From Liolophura sinensis (taxonomy: Eukaryota > Mollusca > Polyplacophora > Chitonida > Chitonidae), in contig NC_088307.1 of NCBI RefSeq assembly GCF_032854445.1, positions 21,028,017 through 21,092,016 of the forward strand: a DNA stretch of 64,000 nucleotides. Direction: 5' to 3'. Every line of letters starts with the position of its first letter. Position 1 is the stretch's first letter. A program made the translations under genes and the position numbers. This document shows positions 1-12,096 of this stretch, in pieces. The notes beneath the pieces were generated by a model, which did not search any database, had not been told where the DNA came from, and saw only the letters and a program-made list of their open reading frames with translations.

Positions 1-598
1 CACAAAACACGTGGACAGGAACGGAACTATTTTTGTTGCAGGTTCGGCGGATGTCCACAAATTGTTACAGTCGTTCTTGCCTCTGTGAGAACTTCAACTT
101 TTGAGCATTTAGCGTGACTCTTTAGACCCAAATCTATTTCGCAAATGACATTCTCTAGATTATGCATTATGACACATATAAGGGATAATCCGTTTCCCCG
201 CTCGTGTGAAAATGCCAAGGGGGCACTGAGTGCATCTTTCAGAAAGATTCAGAGTCAAATTTCTCGCGACTGTATTGCTCTGTGATATCTTAGTCGAAAT
301 ATTGCCCTGTAGTATTGAAGCAATAATGATTCATTCACATTCAGTGACACTACCTTACTTATATCGATGGATGGCAACCCTGCGTGAAGAGCACAGTTAC
401 AAAAATTGACAGAAGATTTTTAAACGTGGGATCTACGGGTTAGTGAGCTTAGATTCAAGACTACTTGGAAGAGGTATCCTGGAGGATTATTCCTGTCTTC
501 TTATATTCAGTTTGAGTGTTACTAACTGCCTTCAGTAAAATACATTTAGGTTGCTGTCAATACCGTTAGACAAGCCATGAACTTAATACGAATTGCAT

Positions 599-1625
599 GA
601 CACATCCGATTGATATACTGAACCTGACATGAGTTATCTGAAACACTCGACTAGGATGATGGACCTGAGAAGAGTTATCTAAATCAGCCAAATGGGATAA
701 ATAAACCTATGAGTTATCTGAAACACTCGACTGAGATAATGGACCTGACATGGGCTATCTGAAATACTCGACTGAGATAATGGACCTGACATGAGTTATC
801 TGAAACACTCGACTGAGATAATGGACATGACATGAGTTATCTGAAACACTCGACTGAGACAATGGACCTGACATGAGTTATCTGAAACACTTGACTGAGA
901 TAGGGAACCTAACATGAGTTATCTGAAACACTCGACTGAGATAATGGACCTGACATGAGTTATTTGAATTAGCCAACCGGGATAATAAACCTAACATGAG
1001 TTATCTGAAACACTTGACTGAGATAGGGAACCTAACATGAGCTATCTGAAACATTTGACTGAGATAATGGACCTGACATGAGTTATCTGAATCAGCCAAC
1101 TGTGATAATGAACCTGACAGGAGTTATCTGAAACACTCGACTAGGATAATGAACCTGACATAAGTTATCTGAAACACTCGACTGAGATAGTGAATCTAAC
1201 ATGAGTTATCTGAAACACTCAACTGAGATAGTGAATCTAACATGAGTTATCTGAAACACTCTACTAAGATAGTGAACCTAACAAGGGTTATCTGAAACAC
1301 TCGACTGAGATAATGGACCTGACATGAGTTACCTGAAACACTTGACTGAGATAATGGACCTGACATGAGTTACCTGAAACACTTGACTGAGATAATGGAA
1401 CTCACATGAGTTATCTGAAACACTCGACTAGGATAATGAACCTAACACGAGTTATCTGAAACACTCGACTGAGATAGTGAATCTAACATGAGTTATCTGA
1501 AACACTCAACTGAGATAGTGAATCTAACATGAGTTATCTGAAACACTCGACTAAGATAGTGAATCTAACATGAGTTATCTGAAACACTCGTCTGGGATAA
1601 TAGATCTCGCATGAGTTATTTGAAA
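599..1625. repeat. 41-bp tandem satellite, about 24 copies
   Basis: Tandem array whose unit contains GACATGAGTTATCTGAAAC followed by ACTCGACTGAGATAATG, with a period of 41 bases. Most units end in ACTCGACTGAGATAATG. A minority variant near 680, 965 and 1095 reads ATCAGCCAA..GGGATAAT in the same half. Other variants alternate between ATAATGGACCTGACATG and ATAGTGAATCTAACATG, and these cluster in runs, suggesting local block amplification. No reading frame is maintained and I see no gene in it. Confidence 0.95.
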
Positions 1626-3350
1626 CAGAATGAAATTATTTGTTTCATTCACAGCCCTCACAGTCTACTGCATAATGCGGTCCCATGCCTGCTACAGAAC
1701 ATGATCCCGTAGCTGTTTCAAAGAATAGGGTACCATAATGCGACGGCATTGTAACTTCCTCCCAGTGTAACGTCCGTGACCATTACACATTGAAGACGTA
1801 CATTCTCTATGCGCTGGGCGCATTGTTACTACAGGTACTATTTTATAAACAAAAATTCCTCAGAGAAATAGTCACAGAAATATTACACTTACCTTGAAAA
1901 CCATTTGTTTACCACAAGGCAGCATGGTCTGTATTTCCCGGCCAGCAAGCAGTTGGTCAAAGGGATGGGCAAGTTTCGGTGTTTATCGGTTGACGTCGAA
2001 ATTGTTGTGTACGCACTTTCAGAGAATATATCCGCTGTGACAGGCACTTGATCCACTGGAATCTATGATATGGTCAGAATCCAAATATAAAACACGAAGG
2101 ACATTCTGGGCTCGTGAAACTAGCACGCCACGAGACCAACACGAGGAAATGAACAAGCTTTTGACAAGCTGTCAAACATAGTGGAATTTTACAAAAGAGA
2201 CATTGTACTGTATGTAGTCTCTTTCGAACGGGATATAACTTCAGTTCCTATCGTCAAAAGCTGATATTATCAGTATGCCCTCATGAGTGTCTTGTTTACC
2301 TTTTTGTCTTCGAGTTGACCAGGACAATGCAGCCTTTCAGATTTATAAAACTGAGGATATATTCTGACGAATAAAATGTGGATTGCCAAACAAAGCAGAT
2401 TCTGTTCTGCTTTTTTCATTATGTTTCCTTCCTTTCGAAATAACCGGATTCGTTCACCCATGAATTTGTTTGGATTAAAGATATAAGTGCATGTGGCCAG
2501 TCGCTGCCAACCTCTGTCTTATAATTATAATACAATTCCTTTCATCGATAATTGCCCGTCACGATATTGATATCATAGAAATCTATTTTAGATCACGACA
2601 GGCGTATCATTATCGATACTGATCAAATAACCATCGTGATTTTGCGCTGAACTTACACAGATGAGTTCATATACGGTTCTGCAATCTGGGCATCGCCATT
2701 GTCTCGTGACCAATAGGCACGTGTTTGCCCAATCGCAATCACTTCCATTATTAGGACACTGACTCTCTGTGGCTAATGTTCGCTGGATGAGTCACTAAGG
2801 CAACAGATAAATACAACTTCCTACACTACATTCAACAAAAGCAGTGGGCATTGTTAGATGCCTAAGGATGTAAGGGATAAACTGCATGCTGTTCGTTTCG
2901 AGTGGGACTACTTATCTATTTGCTTGAGGCAAAGCCAGATCAGCCATCGGATATTGTTTCGCATTTGCGGCTGGTTGTACATTTGTATGACTGGTTTTAA
3001 GCGTTTTAATTTAAAATCCCATTGTGGCACTATGTTAAGAATGCATTGTTGCAACCAATAGGTAAAATAAACAACAGAAATGAAGGAAGTTTTATTCCAT
3101 CTAATGAATACTTAGTTTCCACAGTTTCAAGTGGCACATGGCACGTGTCATCAAAATTGCTGTATTTATTAGTAAATCGCAACTAACACCACTGCTTGTT
3201 GAAAATAATTTTGATTAAGCCACATTACTGAGGTAATTTGGTACCATTTGAGCTTTACATGAAGAATTCGAATAAGTCACCGGTTAAGTGTGACCTTTTC
3301 GAAAAACACCGCTGTTCGTGTTCCATCACGTGCGTTCACATGTATAACAG
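1626..3350. other. Intergenic, no recognised gene
   Basis: Only short open frames occur here (63-67 codons), without recognisable domains, splice-consistent neighbours or repeat homology to the rest of the window. AT-rich with several short direct repeats. I see no supported feature. Confidence 0.5.
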
Positions 3351-3354
3351 CTAA

Positions 3355-4350
3355 CGAAAGTCCTTCAACACCTCCAACGGCTGTACAACCTTTAGCATCT
3401 CCAAGTGCTGTACAGCCTTTAACATCTCCAAGGGCTCCACAATCTTTAACATCTCCAAGAGCTCCACAACCTTTAACACCCCAAGGGCTGCACAACCTTT
3501 AATATCCCCAAGGGCTGCACAACCTTTAATATCCCCAAGGGCTGCACAACCTTTAATATCCCCAAGGGCTGCACAACCTTTAATATCCCAAGGGCTGTAC
3601 AACCTTTAACAACTCCAAGGGCTGCACAACCTTTAATATCCCCAAGGGCTGCACAACCTTTAATATCCCAAGGGCTGCACAACCTTTAATATCCCCAAGG
3701 GCTGCACAACCTTTAATATCCCCAAGGGCTGCGCAACCTTTAGCATCTCCAAGGGCTGCACAATCTTTAATATCCCCAAGGGCTGCACAACCTTTAATAT
3801 CCCCAAGGGCTGCACAACCTTTAATATCCCAAGGGCTGCACAACATTTAACACCTCCAAGGGCTGCACAACCTTTAACATCCCAAGGGCTGCACAACCTT
3901 TAATATCCCCAAGGGCTGCACAACCTTTAATATCCCCAAGGGCTGCACAACCTTTAATATCCCCAAGGGCTGCACAACCTTTAATATCCCTAGGGCTGCA
4001 CAACCTTTAATATCCCAAGGGCTGTACAACCTTTAACACCTCCAAGGGCTGCACAACCTTTAATATCCCCAAGGGCTGCACAATCTTTAATACCCCAAGG
4101 GCTGTACAACCTTTAACACCTCCAAGGGCTGCACAACCTTTAATATCCCCAAGGGCTGCACAACCTTTAATATTCCCAAGGGCTGCACAACCTTTAATAT
4201 CCCCAAGGGCTGCACAACCTTTAATATCCCTAGGGCTGCACAACCTTTAACATCTCCAACGGCTGCACAACCTTTAACATCTCCAACGGCTCCATAACTT
4301 TTAACATCCCCACGGACAGCACAACATTTAGCATCTCCAAGAGCTGCACA
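3355..4350. repeat. 27-bp minisatellite, roughly 36 copies
   Basis: The array repeats GGGCTGCACAACCTTTAATA followed by TCCCCAA. The majority unit is 27 bases, with 26-base variants that lose one C (TCCC against TCCCC). Early units (3360-3480) are more diverged, with AACATCTCC or AACACCTCC in place of AATATCCCC. Because 27 is a multiple of three, both strands stay open for long stretches: 9-residue repeats such as KGCAALGDI on the - strand and QPLTSPRAV on the + strand. The 26-base units shift frame repeatedly, so these frames are best explained as repeat artefacts, not a protein. Confidence 0.95.
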
Positions 4351-5520
4351 ATCTTAAACAACACTGTCTTTACATTGCCAAGAGCTGCAAACAATGTCCA
4401 AAGAACTACAACCACAACTACAACCACAACGACGATAGAGTGTTTTCTACAAATCATTTCCATTCTATTACAATGCTTATTGGATTCGATAATTTGTGTC
4501 ATTGTAGAGAAACACATGTGTGGCACTTGCGCAAAGTACAACGGGTAAGCTCTTAGATTAACTCAGAAAACAAAAGTGATACTAACAACACTTTGGGAAA
4601 TAATTCTAGAAACTTAATACAAATGTACCCTACTGATGTATGCACAAATGGCTGGTTTTATACCATTTTGTACTACCTCAATAGCAACACATTATTCATT
4701 AACCAATACCTGTGTAGTCGGCTGGCAGAACACAGGTAGGTAGTGTTGCCTGTTTATCTTGTACATCATTAAGTTTCACAATTGAAAAAAAAAACAAACA
4801 ACTAAAAACTAACAGCAGAGCTGTAAATATACACCTTAACCTGGTGGAAACCCGAAGCAACCAATATAAGCCAGGGGAACCCGAAAGAAATCGTGATGCG
4901 TTTGTAACTGCGTAATGTTTATATTCAGAATTGCCGCTTTAAACTACAGATTCGCACAAAAAGAATAAGTGATCGGCAAACTGCAAAATAAAACACCAAG
5001 ACTGACACATAAACAGGAAACAAATTTGAAAAAATAAATAAATAAATAGAAATTTCCTAGAAATCTAATTGCCTATATTGCATACCGCCAACAGTACATA
5101 CAGGTACATGTATTTTGTTATTGTGAACGCAAAAGTGAACGCGAAAGTTAAAGGAATTTATATATAGAGACCATCTACACAGGTAAAAAGATTTTGGAGA
5201 TCTATTCGGATTTGCAAGAGCAATATACAGTAAGAATGTTTGCTTTATTCAGATATATGACGACACATTAAAAACTGTTCAGGTAGTCTATATACTCCTT
5301 TTATAACGCGATCACTCAGCATTTTGTCACTTTGTTAAATATCGGGGGAAAATGAGGGAGAAATGCCAACACTAGAGCATCGATTCAAATAAGTCCTCTG
5401 TCCGATCTAGCAAAAGTTAACTTTTTTTTTTCATTTGGGCGTGGCCGACTAGCTCATAAGCAATGAACCGTAGAGAAGGCAAAGTAAGTCTTAACAGCCT
5501 TAATTAACCGTCACATACGC
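4351..5520. other. Intergenic AT-rich stretch
   Basis: Contains a short CAACTACAACCACAACNACG run near 4410, an AAAT microsatellite near 5030-5050 and a poly-T tract near 5420. No gene, RNA or mobile element was recognised. Confidence 0.5.
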
Positions 5521-5523
5521 TGC

Positions 5524-5705
5524 CAGTTCAAGTTTAGTTCATGCTGGCTTCCTGCCTGGCCGTACGTGGGAAGGACTTCCAGCAACCTGTGGATGGTCGT
5601 GGGTTTGCCCCGGGCTCTGTCCTGTTCCCCCCAACTATAATGCTAAAGGCCCTTAGATAAGTGAAATATTTTTGTGTTACTACGGCGTAAAACATCAATG
5701 AAATA
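5524..5705 (+). mobile_element. SINE family A fragment (tRNA/Meta-type), degenerate
   Basis: Retains the body (TTCATGCTGGCTTCCTGCC, GCAACCTGTGGATGGTCGTG, CCCCGGGCTCTGTCC) and tail (GATAAGTGAAATATT, CGGCGTAAAACATCAATGAA) of the family. The tRNA-like head is missing or unrecognisable. Confidence 0.85.
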
Positions 5706-6224
5706 CTTTAAGTAAATCAAATGAATAATCGTCACATATATAAATAATACGAATGTTACTGATGTTCATGTATATCGTTCTGGCAAATCTCAATATATCT
5801 AACAAAACTTTTAGTAGAGTAGAGCTGACTAGGTTGATACTCACAAATATGTATACCGTTCCAGGCATTCAGTATAGCATTTCCACAATCATATCAGCAA
5901 GCCGGATAGAGTTTCCCTTGAAACTTCTCTCAACGAACCCTGCTAATTGTAAAGGATTTTTACATATGACAGTAGTATACATGTTGATAAATGGATTTCG
6001 CTTTGATCGAAATGAAACACAGTTGAGATTACCTTCTATACTTTTGTTATTGTGTAATCAATAAAATAAGCTGTTTTGCTCCAAATCTCAATGCACTGGA
6101 ACAATTCAGTATGGGAACTGTATATTATAGTTCAATGCAGTGTTCAGGGTATGCATCCATATTTCTGCATATTTACCAAAATATAAGACGTTTTATGTCA
6201 AAGTCAGTACAGATTAGCTGCTGA

Positions 6225-6375
6225 TTATATGCGTAGAAACAGACATTCGTATACCATCCATCAATCAGTAAGGAAGTTCAAGGTCAGTAATGACAAGGCC
6301 AATTCCCAAAACGACGTTTAACACAAACTACCAAAGAACTAATAAGTATACAGTGTATATTCAAAATCCCTATTG
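6225..6375 (-). mobile_element. Fragment of YIDD retroelement family, 3' part
   Basis: The reverse complement contains TGGTATACGAATGTCTGTTT, a stretch shared with 44.95-45.2 kb, 46.6 kb and 63.05 kb. It also contains CTAC..AAAGAAC..-type sequence matching 45.05 kb (ACACAAACTACCAAAGAACTA on + in both). A further short copy of the end motif lies at about 6420-6445. Non-coding remnant. Confidence 0.7.
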
Positions 6376-6974
6376 CTTTAAGGGCAAAGAAAAAACTTAA
6401 ATGGAGTATAAATCAGATGCAATCTATCCGTGGAAACAGACATTTGTATAACAGCCCTGAACCCCAAGACTATTTTAAGCTGTGCTGGAAAATAACTCGA
6501 CGACATTTTTATTTTCTGTTTAGAATTTTTCAAACCGGGTAAAATTCCTTGATAACATTAGATTCTATGGTAATCTCTTGGGCCTCAGAGGTACGATTGA
6601 CGTTACATGCATGCTTTGGGCTTTATTCAATAGTTCGTTTTAAAGTCCCTCTGGTCAATGCATTCATAGCTCTACATGTATATGGGATCTGAATGAGGAA
6701 ATACAGCAATCTTTGTGTATGAAATGGTAAAAACCTGATATGACTTCACTGGTCCCAATAGGGACAGCAAATACCGCCATAGAATCCAAAGTGTCAAGTG
6801 CATTTTACTGGGTTCAAAATATTCTAAACTAAAATCTTTCCTGTAGAGTATTTAATAGCGTGTTAGCGTTTTCTTTTGCGTTCAAGCTAGTGATATTCCC
6901 TACAATTTGTACATATAGTGACATTACCATTTTAGTTACCATAGAAAGCGCTGGTACGTGCAATAAATTGGCAT

Positions 6975-7335
6975 GTCGATAGCTACAGCGGGATAATGGT
7001 TAGACTGTCCGGGAAAGTCGCTATACTCCTGGATCGAACCCGGGTCGGATCATACCAAAAACTAAAAAAAAAAAGGTACTTATTGCTGCCTCGCTTGGCG
7101 CTCAGCCCTGAGAGGTTAGAACAAGGATACAGGACTGGTTGGCCCGGTGTCGTTATAATGTGACTGGGGGTCTTGTCTGGTGTTTTCGGCATGATACTTC
7201 AGTGGCGGCAGCACTTTGGCGGCATGGACTCACCCTGGCTCAAGAAGGCGCAATATATGAGCACACACCAAATGAGTCCTCGTCATCGAATGAACGAACA
7301 ATTGCCGACGTAAAACCCCAAGTATACATACATAC
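6975..7335 (+). mobile_element. SINE family C (tRNA-like, B box GGATCGAACCC)
   Basis: Starts with a tRNA-like head: GGGATAATGGTTAGACTGTC resembles an A box region, and GGATCGAACCCGGG is a good B box. It continues through TCGCTTGGCGCTCAGC, GGACTGGTTGGCCCGGTGTC and CGGCATGATACTTCAGT. It ends near GCCGACGTAAAACCCCAAGT with a (TACA)n run. A second copy is at 43.5 kb. Family A sequence begins immediately after it, so the two are nested or abutting. Confidence 0.75.
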
Positions 7336-7520
7336 ATGGCCAAGTCCAGCTCATGCTGGCTTCCTCCCAAGCCGTACGTGACAAGGTTTGGCAACAACCT
7401 ACAGATAATCGTGCGTTTCCCCCGGGCTATGCGCGGTTTCCACCCACCATAACGCAGGACGCTGTCGTGTAAGTGAAATATTCTTGATTACGGTGCAAAC
7501 CCAACTAAATAAATAAAAAG
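7336..7520 (+). mobile_element. SINE family A fragment abutting family C
   Basis: Begins at AAGTCCAGCTCATGCTGGCT, lacking the tRNA head, and runs to the tail TAAGTGAAATATTCTTGATT and the AAATAAATAAA end. Its 5' edge joins the end of the family C copy directly. Confidence 0.85.
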
Positions 7521-8690
7521 TTTACAGTCCATCAAATGTTTGCGTGGTCTACCGGATATTGTCACTGAGGCCCCACAAGTTGCGGGAGGCGGAATGTACA
7601 TACCGTCATTTTAAACTAATATTATCTTATTGAAATCTCACTTCACACGACAATTATCATTTTTATAAATTACATCATATAAGAATATTATCATATGTTA
7701 TGATACAATGCCTTGTACAGTTAAAGTGTACATAAAGTAAAAAATAATGTGGGTCTCACGTGGTAGGTAACAGCAAATTATGTCCAGAACTCCGCAAATT
7801 ACTTTTTAACATTTTTCCTTACCAAGAAATAAATTAAGGCAGGTTTCTACAACCAGATTTTTAACAGATTTTTAACAAATTGTTGACCACCTAAAATCCA
7901 CTGAAACTATTGGAATAACCCTAAAGTATAGTTCATTGAAGACGATTTTACAGACAATAACTATTTTCAAAATGTCCCGCGGGCAAATTATAACGGAAAT
8001 TCCTATGAACAAAATTAAGTGATGTCGATTCTCTTGGATGTGATCCGAAACCAGCATTAAATGCTTTTTAATGGGGCATCAAAAATTAAAATGAAAATGG
8101 TTTTATGTACAAGTTCGCACAGCGCTTTGAATGCCACTGACTTTGTCACATCGTTTTTGTTCACTTAACAATTAGTTAAGAATAAATGACTACAGCATAG
8201 AATCAAGCTATTGGATCGACAGCAGTGTGATAAATGGCAAATGGTCTCCCGCAAAGCCGTGTATCCATTAACGTACAATATCGTATATTATTATGCCCTT
8301 TTAGTGGAATCGATAGAGAGTTTGTAGAATGAAAAAATACGAGATCATTGACTAAGACCTAAAACGTGTACATTTTGACACAAAATGCGACACTCGAAAC
8401 GGACTTGTAAATTAACCTGCATCAAGAAAACTTGCAATGCATAATGTCACTAATTATAAACAAGATTCCAATCGAAGCTCATAGATACGAGTTTTTAGTC
8501 AGATTGTGTTGCGTGGTGCCATGTAAACAATGAATTAATCGGGCTCTGTTTTATATAGTGTTAACACATTTGTGATAGCGATTGGGATCAGGCTGTGGTC
8601 CTACTTGCTGGAGGCCTTTGAGTTTCAATTTCCAGGACAGATACACTGACTGGGAATTAAAAATTTAGCCTTGGAGAAGGGGGACAGGAG
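7521..8690. other. Intergenic, no recognised feature
   Basis: AT-rich sequence with only short random open frames. Nothing supported. Confidence 0.5.
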
Positions 8691-8740
8691 GGGCGCGGGG
8701 GGGGGGGTTCGTTCATGACCGAGGGAGGGGGGGGGGCAAT
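8688..8740 (+). other. G-rich tract, potential G-quadruplex
   Basis: Two uninterrupted G runs of about 11 and 10 bases, with shorter G runs between and before them. The requirement for at least four G-runs of three or more within a short span is met. It sits immediately 5' of a SINE fragment. Confidence 0.6.
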
Positions 8741-8912
8741 GTGGGTCGCTGTGAGTACAAGTCCAGCTGATGCTGGCTTTCTCTCCGGTCGTAGCTGGGA
8801 AGGTCAACCTTCGGATGTTAGTGTGTTTCTCCCGGTCTCAATAATGCTGGCCACCGTCGTATATGTGAAATATTCTTGAGTACGCTGTAAACCATCAATC
8901 AAATAAATAAAT
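8736..8912 (+). mobile_element. SINE family A, 5'-truncated
   Basis: Begins within the B-box region (GGGTCGCTGTGAGTACAAGTC) and continues to the tail GTGAAATATTCTTGAGTACG with the AATCAAATAAATAAAT end. The central part is shortened. Confidence 0.85.
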
Positions 8913-11900
8913 GTATTCCCCTTCTCTCTTTTGGTGATAACAAACCGTTGACGACGTTCCTATACTATGACACAGTTTTAAGAGTGCAACAAAGTGATGT
9001 GTATATCTGTGGGCCTTCATCGTACATGCCAAACGTGGTCAGAAAATTGTCCAGGGTACTCCGGTTTACCCCTTAAAACTGAGACGAACTATTGTAAGGT
9101 TACAACTAATGGAGAGTAAAGAGAGAGAAACAACTGTCTTGTTTAATTCTCAGATCAGCGATAGACATTACATAAGATTAAACAAAAAAAAACACGAAGA
9201 CGATTGAATAAGTGCAATACATTTATTTGATCAAAATAGAATAAAAAATACAAATGACAATAATATACAAAACAATACAAATAATTACAAAAATATACAG
9301 TCTCTTACTGACGACAGCGTTTAAACCCGGATGGAGTATTCCGGCTTCCAAAGGCGAGTCCACGTAATTATACAATCCACAGTCAAGAGAAATTCCTCAT
9401 TGGACGGATGGTTTATTCCTAACTGCCTGTGAATTTATAACTTTTCAGGGCGGACGGGTTGACAGTGGCGTCAGTGATGCAGTCGATGTATGCTTCACTC
9501 CCGGGAAATTTACATGTACACAATCGCAGAAAGAGACAATGAGCGATAAAAATTCCAAAATAACGTCTCAAAAAACAGCAAGTGGCGAATCACAGGCTCT
9601 CAAAGTGCTACCTACAGAAAATGGAGTACAAATGACGACTGGCGTGAAAGCCGATATCTCCAAACCCGGTAAAATCCTTCGCAGTGGATGACAGTAAATA
9701 TGACTGCTCTCAAGTGGAATTGAGTATATGACTGCGAGCTTCACAACTCTGTCGCTCATATTTATAGACCAACGTAAGGAAAATTCTGGATGGTTTGATC
9801 GTAAACATGTTTACAACACCGATACATATTTCCAGAATGTATACGCTATTGTACAGTGGCACTAAACACAGAAGCCTCGAGAACGCTGGACTGAATTACA
9901 GTGTAGGCTATATAACGTACACGGAGAGAAAAATGTAGGTCAGACACTGACTCAAGAACAAATAAAAAAGTATAATACAATATTTAAAGACGGAATTCAT
10001 AACACTCTATACGGGTAAATGAAGCGCTAAGCAACTGTCAAACAAACAGTCTAAAGCGTGAAGTGTCATGTAGAAGACACTAGACATGACACCTAATTAG
10101 CCAAAGTAAAATGACTCAGGACACCAAAGCCTGTGGCCTATTCGTCTTCGGAAGCTGACCAGTGTCGCGTTTGTCATTTAGTTCATTCAAGAGAATAACA
10201 CGCAACCACATTTAGTTAGGCTATCAGTCGTGCACTTATTATCAATATAACTGTTGACTCCAACGAAGAGACAAACCAGGACTATATAAAAATTAAACAC
10301 ACTAGACAAAGTAAACAATGTGCAGCTAGGTGAGTATGTAACAGTTACTGCTTATCCAGTCTTCATATGCAGAATTTGTTTGGCACCTTACTATTCTTAC
10401 ATTTTTTATATATTTTGTTTATAATTTTTTTTATAAAAGAAAATAGAAGTCAGTGAATTATACTATATCACACTTTAAATTATCACCATGCAGTAGTGAA
10501 TGCATACATTAAAACACATATCAAGTCAGTTTGTTAAATACAGAAGTCAGCAAGTGAGGTCAGTATTCTGAACCTACAAAGGTGGGGGGGGGGGGGGGTG
10601 AGGGGGGGATGGGCAAAAAAACCCCACTATTTTTAGGGGTTCTATTGGAATGCAAGATCACACCAGAACTTGCTAAACTTCGAAATGGAGAGCACATTGC
10701 CAATATTCTGTCAGGTTTGGCGAATTGGCTAAATCAGAGTTATCTGGTTCGTGTGGCTGTGCTGTACGAAGTATGTTGTACAAATAATGACATACTCTTC
10801 TCCAGAACCCCTGTAGAGTATCTCGTCAATACTGACATCAGTATGCAAATCGGGCAATCACTGGCCAATGAAAATGTGATAAAATAGGCGAAATTGATAA
10901 TTAAGATATTTAATCGGGACAAAAAAAAAACGGCTTGACAGCTTGATGTATTTAGATTTATTAATGTCCGGGGCCTTGATGCCATCTAATCAGACTAAAA
11001 TCCAAGGTAAGTGTGATTTCGTTATAAATTATTCAGGGTGTTAAAACCACTTAATGCCTGAACCAAATGAACTGAATGAAACTGACATTTGTCACGTCTC
11101 ATTCACGTGATAAAACTGTCATACTGGATTAAGATGAAATCCTCTCGACCTATTCCACCAATTTATAGTAGAACTTCTATATACTGATACAGCACGCTAA
11201 GTGCAATGTACAAAAACTTTTTTCTTGAAAACTGTGGAAATGCACCAATTATTATATTTTTCACGTGGCAATGTTTTTAAAGTATGAATATAACGAGTAT
11301 GGTGTTTGATGTAGTTTGATATCCTGATCACGAAAGTGGTCATATTTTGTTTTCCAGTCTCAGAATTTCTTCATATCGGAATTGATTATTATATCGGTAT
11401 AGAAGAGGTGGTGTAAAATTACAGTAAAATACGTAAGTCCAGTAAAAATAATACCACAAATTTTTTTATAGAGGTCATGGCGTGACAAATAACTGTATTC
11501 AAACTAATAAGGGGTTTGATTTCCATAGTGATTTTATTTGCAGTGAAACTGCACTATAGATGCACCCGGATGTAGCCCTGAAGAAACTTGGGCTGTAAGT
11601 CAATAAAGTAGGCGAGTAGAGAAAAAATAATTCCCTGCACAAAATTTACAGAACTATCGGGTATTACATAAAGGCATGCACACTGAAGGATAGCCATTTA
11701 AATGCACCGGAGGTGTCGCAGTCATAACCGGAAGTGATCGTATTTCTTTTACAAATGATCCTAGAGACGTAGGAGCCATGAGATATTAAAAGGAGACAAC
11801 ACTTGTGCAACTCTCAAAAGACGTCATCGAAACGGAAGTGATGGTATATCTTTATAGCCGATCCCACCAAGCTTTGGCAGGTTATTTACAGACATGCACA

Positions 11901-12065
11901 CCCTATATGGATTATAAATGGTCTGCAGTAAATAAGGATTTATGGAAATTTTCTAAGCTACTGTATGCTCTTTAAACATTTACTATGACTTGCAAAATCT
12001 ATAGTGTTATGCTTTGTAAAGTGTGTTTCTAATTCCGCTTAACACAGAGCTATAGGAGCCGCATA
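8913..12065. other. Intergenic, no recognised gene
   Basis: Over 3 kb with no supported coding region. It contains A-rich stretches near 9185-9300 and a G-run (about 14 G) near 10583-10610. A 101-codon + frame starting in that G-run has no recognisable domain, and I do not call it. Confidence 0.5.
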
Positions 12066-12067
12066 TA

Positions 12068-12096
12068 TACTCTCCCAAAAAAGAAACGCAACATCC
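12068..12096 (+). repeat. Left terminal inverted repeat of Tc1-like element
   Basis: Reads TACTCTCCCAAAAAAGAAAC then GCAACATCC. Every base is matched in reverse complement at 13574-13602. Confidence 0.95.

Noticed and set aside
599-1625. Regular repeats that could be mistaken for a CRISPR array
   Set aside because: The units are contiguous with no unique spacers, and the context is eukaryotic.
10582-10887. 101-codon + frame starting in a G-run
   Set aside because: No recognisable domain. The start lies in low-complexity sequence and there is no supporting neighbour.
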